From the NCBI GenBank assembly GCA_964593895.1, contig CAZQKL010000062.1, forward strand, positions 1 to 12,259: a DNA stretch of 12,259 nt. Direction: 5' to 3'. This document shows, piece by piece, positions 7,507 through 12,259 of the stretch (position 1 is the stretch's first letter; each line of letters opens with the position of its first letter). The position numbers and the translations under genes are program-made. The notes under the pieces are model-generated. The model was not told where the DNA came from. It did no database searches and saw nothing but the letters and a program-made list of their open reading frames with translations. This stretch comes from CAZQKL01 sp964593895 [NCBI: uncultured bacterium]. GTDB taxonomy: Bacteria; DYJV01.

Positions 7507-8163
7507 ATGAAAAATCTTGGAATTCTAATTTCTGGTAGTGGAACAAATCTTCAAGCAATAATTGATAATATTGAAAATGGTTTTATTCCAGCAAAAATTT
7601 CAATAGTTATAAGCAATAATCCATCTGCTTATGGAATTAAAAGAGCAGAAAGAAAAGGCATTCCAGTAGAAGTTATAAATCATAAAGATTTTTCATCAAG
7701 AGAAGATTTTGAAAAAGCTTTGATAGATTGCCTTGAAAAACATAAAGTTGATTATGTTATTTTAGCTGGTTTTATGAGAGTGCTTACAAAATTTTTTATT
7801 AATCATTACAAAGATAGAATTTTAAATATTCATCCAGCGTTACTTCCATCTTTCCCTGGAGTAAACGCTCAAAAACAAGCTTTTGATTATGGAGTAAAAT
7901 TTTCTGGGTGCACTGTCCATTTTGTAACAGAAAAAGTTGACCATGGTCCAATAATCATTCAAGCGGTTGTTCCAGTATTACAGGATGATACTCCTGAAAA
8001 ACTTCAAAAAAGAATTTTAGAAAAAGAACATATAATTTTCCCTCTTGCAATAAAAATGTTGGTAGAAGAAAAGCTACAAATTTCAGGAAATAAAGTGATA
8101 TGGAAGGTTCCAGTTGAAAATATGAAAGATATGTATATGATAAATCCTTACATTTCATTTTAA
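7507..8163 (+). CDS. purN: Phosphoribosylglycinamide formyltransferase (GAR transformylase)
   Basis: Transfers a formyl group from 10-formyltetrahydrofolate to glycinamide ribonucleotide, the third purine step. 218 residues against about 212 in E. coli. The phosphate-binding loop is ISGSGTNLQA (8-17). The catalytic triad is visible as Asn107 and His109 in NIHPALLPSFPG and Asp145 in VDHGPIIIQ. The formyl-folate pocket motif ILAGFMRVL is at 85-93. The C-terminal tail beyond about residue 200 (VENMKDMYMINPYISF) is specific to this protein. Translation starts at ATG behind GGGG, 10 bp after purM. pssA follows after only 3 bp, so the two are surely co-transcribed. Confidence 0.97.
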   Translation: MKNLGILISGSGTNLQAIIDNIENGFIPAKISIVISNNPSAYGIKRAERKGIPVEVINHKDFSSREDFEKALIDCLEKHKVDYVILAGFMRVLTKFFINHYKDRILNIHPALLPSFPGVNAQKQAFDYGVKFSGCTVHFVTEKVDHGPIIIQAVVPVLQDDTPEKLQKRILEKEHIIFPLAIKMLVEEKLQISGNKVIWKVPVENMKDMYMINPYISF

Positions 8164-8166
8164 AAT

Positions 8167-8895
8167 ATGGATATAAAAAGAACTGTTTATGTTTTACCAA
8201 ATCTTTTTACAACAGCTAATCTTTTTTGTGGTGTTTATGCAATTATTTCAACTCTGTCTGGACAATTTTTCCACTCAGCAATTGCAATATTAATAGCAAA
8301 TATTTTTGATATTGCTGACGGAAAAGTTGCAAGAATAACAAACACAACAAGTAAATTTGGAATTGAATACGATTCATTGTGCGACCTTGTATCATTTGGA
8401 GTTGCACCAGCTCTTTTAATTTACAATTGGGGATTGAAAGAATTTGGAAGGATAGGGTGGATGGCTTCATTTTTATTTATTGCCTGTGGAGCATTAAGAC
8501 TTGCAAGATTCAATGTAATGATTGAAATAACAGAGAAAAGCAGATTTTTAGGATTACCAATTCCAGCAGCAGCAAGCACAATTGCAGGAACATACCTTTT
8601 TTTTAAAAAAATTGGACTTATGATGATTGAAAAAAATTTTGCATTACTTTTTTTAACTTATGGACTATCATTTTTAATGGTTAGCAATATAAGATATCTC
8701 AGTTTCAAAGAACTTGGTTTCTTAAAGAAAAGACCCTTAACTTATCTTTTTATACTTATTCTTCTTTTTATGCTTATTGCTTCAAAACCAAACATAATGA
8801 TATTCTTTTTTCTGATAATTTATGTTATATCAGGTCCTGCTGAATTTGTATATACAAAAATTTTTAGGAGAGGAAAAGTATGGCTGAAAAAGTAA
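8167..8895 (+). CDS. pssA: CDP-diacylglycerol-serine O-phosphatidyltransferase
   Basis: An integral membrane enzyme making phosphatidylserine from CDP-diacylglycerol and serine, the precursor of phosphatidylethanolamine. 242 residues. The CDP-alcohol phosphotransferase signature D-x2-DG-x2-AR-x8-G-x3-D-x3-D is perfect: Asp48, Asp51, Gly52, Ala55, Arg56, Gly65, Asp69, Asp73. The N-terminus [17 protein letters not shown] is typical of bacterial PssA rather than of PgsA, and the remainder is a series of hydrophobic helices (about 80-235). This is the Bacillus-type enzyme, unrelated to the soluble E. coli PssA. No decarboxylase (psd) lies in the window, though one would be needed for phosphatidylethanolamine. 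The start has no obvious ribosome site and lies 3 bp after purN, which suggests re-initiation. The 3' end overlaps leuA by 16 bp. Confidence 0.93.
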   Translation: MDIKRTVYVLPNLFTTANLFCGVYAIISTLSGQFFHSAIAILIANIFDIADGKVARITNTTSKFGIEYDSLCDLVSFGVAPALLIYNWGLKEFGRIGWMASFLFIACGALRLARFNVMIEITEKSRFLGLPIPAAASTIAGTYLFFKKIGLMMIEKNFALLFLTYGLSFLMVSNIRYLSFKELGFLKKRPLTYLFILILLFMLIASKPNIMIFFFLIIYVISGPAEFVYTKIFRRGKVWLKK

Positions 8896-10406
8896 AAATC
8901 TTTGACACAACATTGAGAGATGGAGAACAATCTCCTGGAGCAAGCATGACTGTTGAGGAGAAGTTACAAATTGCAAGACAACTTCAAAAATTAAACGTTG
9001 ATATAATAGAAGCTGGCTTTCCAATTGCAAGTGAGGGAGATTTTGAAGCGGTAAAAAGGATAGCTCAAGAAATTAAAGGTGTTGAAATAGCAGGTTTGGC
9101 AAGAGCAAATGAAACTGATATTGAAAGAGCGTATGAAGCAATAAAATATTCAGACATGCCAAGAATTCATACTTTTATTGCAACAAGTCCTATTCACATG
9201 CAATACAAATTAAGAATGAAACCTGAAGAGGTAATAGAAAGAGCGGTTCATGCAGTAAAATTTGCAACTCGGTTCACTTCAAATGTTGAATTTTCAGCAG
9301 AAGATGCAACAAGAAGTGAACTTGATTTTCTTGTAAAAATATTTAGTGCGGTAATTAAAGCTGGTGCAAAAGTTATAAATGTTCCAGATACAGTTGGATA
9401 TACTGTTCCAGAAGAGTATGCTCATATAATTTCATATCTTTTTGAACATGTTGAAGGGATAGAGAAAGTTACAGTAAGTGTTCATTGTCACAATGATTTA
9501 GGGCTTGCTGTAGCAAATTCAATTTCTGCAATAAAAGCTGGGGCAAGACAGGTAGAAACAACAATTAATGGAATAGGAGAAAGAGCAGGAAACGCTGCAA
9601 TGGAAGAAATTGTGATGATACTTAAAACAAGGAATGATGTATACAATTTTGATACAAACATAAATACTGAATATATTTATCCTACAAGCAGGCTTGTAAG
9701 TCAAATCACAGGATTTCCTGTTCAGCCAAATAAAGCAATTGTCGGTAAAAATGCTTTTATGCATGAATCTGGAATTCATCAAGATGGAGTATTAAAGGCA
9801 AAAGAAACTTATGAAATTATGAAACCTGAAATGATTGGAATTAAATCAGACTCAATTGTTCTTGGAAAACATTCTGGTAGGCATGCATTTAGAAAGAAAC
9901 TTGAAACTCTTGGGTATGAATTAAATGATGAAGAATTTGAAAAAGCTTTTAAAGCATTTAAAAAAATTGCTGATAAGAAAAAGGAAGTTTACGATGAAGA
10001 TATTGATGCAATAATTGCAGAATACGTTTACAGAATTCCAGAAAAGTATGAACTTAAATATATTAATGTTAATTGTGGAACTTTTGCAAAACCCTCTGCC
10101 ACAATTTTAATGAGGGTAGATAATGAAGAAATATTAAAAGCATCTTTTGGAGATGGACCAGTAGATGCAGCATTTAAAACCATTAAAGAAATTTCCGGAA
10201 TTGACTGTAAATTAGTTGAATTTTCAATAAAATCTATAACAGGTGGAACAGATGCTTTAGGTGAAGTAACTACAAGGATAGAATATCAAGGCAAACAAGT
10301 GACTGGTCAAGGGGCTGATACTGATATTATTGTTGCAAGTGCTAAAGCTTTTGTTAATGCATTAAATAAATTAGCTTACCGATTAAAAAATTGGCAGAAT
10401 GTATAA
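8880..10406 (+). CDS. leuA: 2-isopropylmalate synthase
   Basis: Condenses acetyl-CoA with 2-oxoisovalerate to 2-isopropylmalate, the committed step of leucine synthesis. 508 residues, the usual length of short-form bacterial LeuA (E. coli 523). The N-terminal TIM barrel starts with [15 protein letters not shown] (8-22; Arg13 and Asp14). Metal ligands are Asp14, His202 and His204 in [10 protein letters not shown], and Asn238 in RAGNAA. The linker motif HESGIHQDG is at 295-303. The C-terminal regulatory domain (about 390-505) contains [12 protein letters not shown] and [13 protein letters not shown] and would bind leucine for feedback inhibition. Citramalate synthase and homocitrate synthase are relatives, but the sequence order and the HESGIHQDG motif favour LeuA. 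Strong AGGAGAGG precedes ATG inside pssA, and the end overlaps rlmE by 8 bp. No leucine attenuator is visible, so regulation is probably by feedback. Confidence 0.95.
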   Translation: MAEKVKIFDTTLRDGEQSPGASMTVEEKLQIARQLQKLNVDIIEAGFPIASEGDFEAVKRIAQEIKGVEIAGLARANETDIERAYEAIKYSDMPRIHTFIATSPIHMQYKLRMKPEEVIERAVHAVKFATRFTSNVEFSAEDATRSELDFLVKIFSAVIKAGAKVINVPDTVGYTVPEEYAHIISYLFEHVEGIEKVTVSVHCHNDLGLAVANSISAIKAGARQVETTINGIGERAGNAAMEEIVMILKTRNDVYNFDTNINTEYIYPTSRLVSQITGFPVQPNKAIVGKNAFMHESGIHQDGVLKAKETYEIMKPEMIGIKSDSIVLGKHSGRHAFRKKLETLGYELNDEEFEKAFKAFKKIADKKKEVYDEDIDAIIAEYVYRIPEKYELKYINVNCGTFAKPSATILMRVDNEEILKASFGDGPVDAAFKTIKEISGIDCKLVEFSIKSITGGTDALGEVTTRIEYQGKQVTGQGADTDIIVASAKAFVNALNKLAYRLKNWQNV

Positions 10407-10965
10407 AAGAAAAGATTTTTACTATAAACAAGCAAAAGAAAAAGGTTTTCGCTCAAGAGCTTCATTCAAATTGATTGAAATACAAAAAAAGTATAAAATT
10501 TTAAAAAATGGTGATTACGTCCTTGACCTTGGCTGTGCTCCAGGAGGATGGATACAGGTGGCCTTAAAATATATTGGGAAAAAGGGTAAATTAAAAGGAA
10601 TAGATTTACTTGAAGTTCAGCCATTTAAAGAAGAAAATGTGGAAATTATTAAATGTGATATCAATGAATATAATTTCCCAGATGAAATGTTTGATGTGAT
10701 TTTATCAGACATGGCTCCAAATACAAGCGGAATTAAACATGCAGATTATTATCGTTCATACGAATTATGCGAAAAAGCTTTTGAAATTGCAAAAAAAAAA
10801 TTAAAAAAAGGGGGGAATTTAGTATTAAAAATTTTCCAAGGAAAGGAATTCAATGATTTAAGGAATGAACTTAAAAAAAATTTTAAAAAAGTTTTTGTAT
10901 TTAAGCCAAAAAGTTCAAGAAGCACTTCTGTGGAAACATATTTAATTTGTTTAAACAAAAATTAA
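10399..10965 (+). CDS. rlmE: 23S rRNA 2'-O-methyltransferase RlmE (FtsJ/RrmJ)
   Basis: Methylates the ribose of the conserved uridine in the 23S A-loop (U2552 in E. coli) using S-adenosylmethionine, late in 50S assembly. 188 residues (E. coli 209; the N-terminus is shorter). Visible: [10 protein letters not shown] (19-28), the SAM-binding loop [11 protein letters not shown] (41-51), [11 protein letters not shown] (101-111), LVLKIFQG (141-148) and [12 protein letters not shown] (171-182). The catalytic tetrad Lys24, Asp104, Lys144, Glu179 is complete. It starts at ATG within the end of leuA (8-bp overlap), with no strong ribosome site. It is the last gene of the operon. An unusual A10 run and an A7-G6 run at codons around Lys132-Gly139 could cause slippage. 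Confidence 0.96.
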   Translation: MYKRKDFYYKQAKEKGFRSRASFKLIEIQKKYKILKNGDYVLDLGCAPGGWIQVALKYIGKKGKLKGIDLLEVQPFKEENVEIIKCDINEYNFPDEMFDVILSDMAPNTSGIKHADYYRSYELCEKAFEIAKKKLKKGGNLVLKIFQGKEFNDLRNELKKNFKKVFVFKPKSSRSTSVETYLICLNKN

Positions 10966-11080
10966 TTTTTTAGCAGACGACAAATTTAAAATTTACAATA
11001 TTTCTATTTTCAGAATTTATTCCGAAGAATTAGAAGGAAGTTTAGCCTCAGCGATGATAAGAAAAGTGAAATTTTCTTGA
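10955..11080 (+). other. Start-less open frame in the spacer; possible gene remnant
   Basis: In the 147-bp spacer after rlmE one frame is open from 10955 to TGA at 11078-11080 (41 residues). It has no ATG at its head; the only ATG is at 11054, nine codons before the stop. Its downstream half, encoding EELEGSLASAMIRKVKFS, uses GCC, TCA and GCG codons and looks protein-like, unlike typical AT-rich spacer. It might be the tail of a deleted gene or chance. I find no match to any family I know. The remaining bases of the spacer hold the promoter-like motif described separately. Confidence 0.2.
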
Positions 11081-11105
11081 CATGCTCATAGGGAAGATTT
11101 ATAGG
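11077..11105 (+). promoter_or_regulatory. Candidate promoter of the ATPase gene
   Basis: A perfect -35 TTGACA (11077-11082), a 17-base spacer and a weaker -10 TATAGG (11100-11105; four of six). Transcription would then start at about 11112, next to the ATG at 11113, making the message nearly leaderless and leaving out the AGGA at 11103-11106 that otherwise looks like the ribosome site. Either the promoter or the ribosome-site reading is wrong, or translation is leaderless. Confidence 0.35.
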
Positions 11106-11112
11106 AAAAAAT

Positions 11113-12255
11113 ATGAGAAAAATAATTTTCCGTGATTTTCCACTTGTAAACAGAGAGGAAGAGGAGAGATACCTCCTTGAGAGATTAAAAAACGGCTCAA
11201 GTCAAATTCTATTTATCTATGGTCCAAAATCAAGTGGGAAAACAACTTTAATTGAATACATTGTTGAAGAAAAACTTCAAAAGGATAAAAAATTTTATGT
11301 GAATTATGTGAACTTTAGAGGATATGCAATTCATAATTATAATTCTTTTCTAAATATTTATTTTCAAAAAATAGAAGACGAAAATAAGCCCTGGATAGCT
11401 AAAGCAAAAGAAAAATTTTCAGTTAATTTTGGAAGAATAAAAGGTGAAATAACATTACCTTATGAAGGGATAAAAATAGGATTAAATTTTGATTTATTTG
11501 AAAAAGTTCAAAATAATGAAGTAGACCCATTTGATGTATTATTTGAAACATTAAAAAAATTAAAATCAAAAGGTAAGATACCTGTATTAATAATTGACGA
11601 AGTACAGGAACTTTCAGATATTTATATGAATAGAGATATTAAGAAAAGATATTTATTAACAGAATTTTTTAAGTTTTTAATAAGGTTAACAAAAGAGACT
11701 CATTTAGCGCATATATTTGTTGTGACAAGTTCATCAATATTTATAGATGAAATATACAATAACTCAAAGTTAGCCCAAACAAGTGAATTTTTTCTTATAG
11801 ACCATTTTGATTATGAAACTACAAAGGAATGGTTAGAAGATGAAGGTTTTAATCAAAGTGAAATAGATTTAATCTGGGAATATTTAGGAGGGTGTCCGTA
11901 TAATTTAATCACACTTTTATCAAACAGAAAAATTTTTAAAGAAAAGTTTAATCTGGAAAAATATTTAAAAGAGCAAGCAATGGAAATGAGAGGAAAGATA
12001 AGTTTCACAGTATCAGATGAATTTGAAACAATAGAAGAGAAGAGGTTTTTTAAGAAACTTATGAAAGAAATAATTGATAAAGGATATGCAGTGAAAGAAG
12101 ATGAAAATGAGTTGCAAAAAAGAGTTTTAAAAGTTGCAATTGAAAAAGACATATTATTTTTAAAGGCTAAAGAGGGAAAGATAATCTTCAATTCACAAAT
12201 AATGAAAAAAGGAGCAGAAATATATTTAAAGCCTGCAATGGAAACTTCTAACTGA
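11113..12255 (+). CDS. Archaeal-type stand-alone P-loop ATPase (ATPase_2/MNS-like family)
   Basis: 380 residues, complete. The N-terminus has the family's FVNRE-like box (PLVNREEEERYL, 10-21). Walker A is GPKSSGKTT (37-45), Walker B is VLIIDEVQ (158-165, Asp162-Glu163), a sensor-1-like strand is FVVTSSS (202-208), and GGCP (259-262) matches the GGxP motif of archaeal ATPases in the STAND-related group. The C-terminal 80 residues resemble a winged helix (EEKRFFKKLMKEIIDKGYAV... and IIFNSQIMKKGAEIYL, 357-371). Family members occur in multiple copies in archaea and thermophilic bacteria, often near mobile elements; their function is not established. ATG has AGGA six bases upstream and the gene lies 147 bp after rlmE, so it seems separately transcribed. 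DNA-related ATPase activity is inference only. Confidence 0.85.
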   Translation: MRKIIFRDFPLVNREEEERYLLERLKNGSSQILFIYGPKSSGKTTLIEYIVEEKLQKDKKFYVNYVNFRGYAIHNYNSFLNIYFQKIEDENKPWIAKAKEKFSVNFGRIKGEITLPYEGIKIGLNFDLFEKVQNNEVDPFDVLFETLKKLKSKGKIPVLIIDEVQELSDIYMNRDIKKRYLLTEFFKFLIRLTKETHLAHIFVVTSSSIFIDEIYNNSKLAQTSEFFLIDHFDYETTKEWLEDEGFNQSEIDLIWEYLGGCPYNLITLLSNRKIFKEKFNLEKYLKEQAMEMRGKISFTVSDEFETIEEKRFFKKLMKEIIDKGYAVKEDENELQKRVLKVAIEKDILFLKAKEGKIIFNSQIMKKGAEIYLKPAMETSN

Positions 12256-12259
12256 CGAA

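Noticed and set aside
6449-9782. Minus-strand frames opposite purM, purN, pssA and leuA (6449-6673, 7955-8200, 8243-8470, 8830-9030, 9519-9782)
   Set aside because: Each lies opposite a gene with clear family motifs and has no motif or start signal of its own.
10957-10970. Perfect 14-bp palindrome AAAAATTAATTTTT at the rlmE stop as a terminator
   Set aside because: It has no loop and no G-C pairs, so it would not form a stable RNA hairpin; likely AT bias.
11059-11078. 7-bp hairpin AAGAAAA/TTTTCTT in the last spacer as a terminator for the rlmE operon
   Set aside because: Only one G-C pair, no U-tract after it, and it overlaps the TTGACA box; probably chance.
10749-12191. Minus-strand frames at 10749-10958 and 11853-12191
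   Set aside because: Opposite rlmE and the ATPase; phenylalanine- and serine-rich translations typical of the reverse of lysine-rich genes.

Overview
The window is very AT-rich (about 28% G+C in a line counted by hand). It comes from a Gram-negative bacterium: there is a TonB-dependent outer-membrane receptor, a periplasmic binding-type protein and a two-component system. An archaeal-type stand-alone ATPase (a family common in archaea and thermophilic bacteria) next to bacterial purM/purN, Bacillus-type pssA and leuA hints at a thermophilic, AT-rich lineage such as Desulfobacterota/Thermodesulfobacteria, Deferribacterota or Aquificota. The sequence alone does not decide between these.

Left part (1-4496). 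The tail of an unidentified plus-strand gene (3-134) meets a minus-strand operon at a shared hairpin terminator (148-172). Read in the direction of transcription, the operon is: membrane histidine kinase (4496-3093), single-domain response regulator (3118-2753), TonB-dependent receptor (2756-891) and ABC_sub_bind-like periplasmic protein (878-171). The genes overlap or lie within 12 bp of each other, so this looks like one envelope sensing/uptake module. It has no permease, no transport ATPase and no DNA-binding output domain.

Divergent control region (4497-4628). Two promoter-like arrangements, one per strand, are embedded in a repeat family: a perfect 12-bp direct repeat plus an inverted half-site. 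The plus-strand promoter also helps settle the start of the next gene.

Right part (4629-10965). A tight plus-strand operon runs: secreted FlgT/FG-GAP-like protein, purM, purN, pssA, leuA, rlmE. Gaps are 18, 10 and 3 bp, then overlaps of 16 and 8 bp. It mixes an exported protein of unknown role with purine synthesis, phosphatidylserine synthesis, the first step of leucine synthesis and 23S rRNA methylation. I see no internal terminators.

End (10966-12255). A 147-bp spacer carries a promoter-like sequence and a start-less reading frame that may be a gene remnant. A complete archaeal-type P-loop ATPase gene follows and ends four bases before the window edge. I found no tRNA, rRNA, CRISPR array or insertion sequence.
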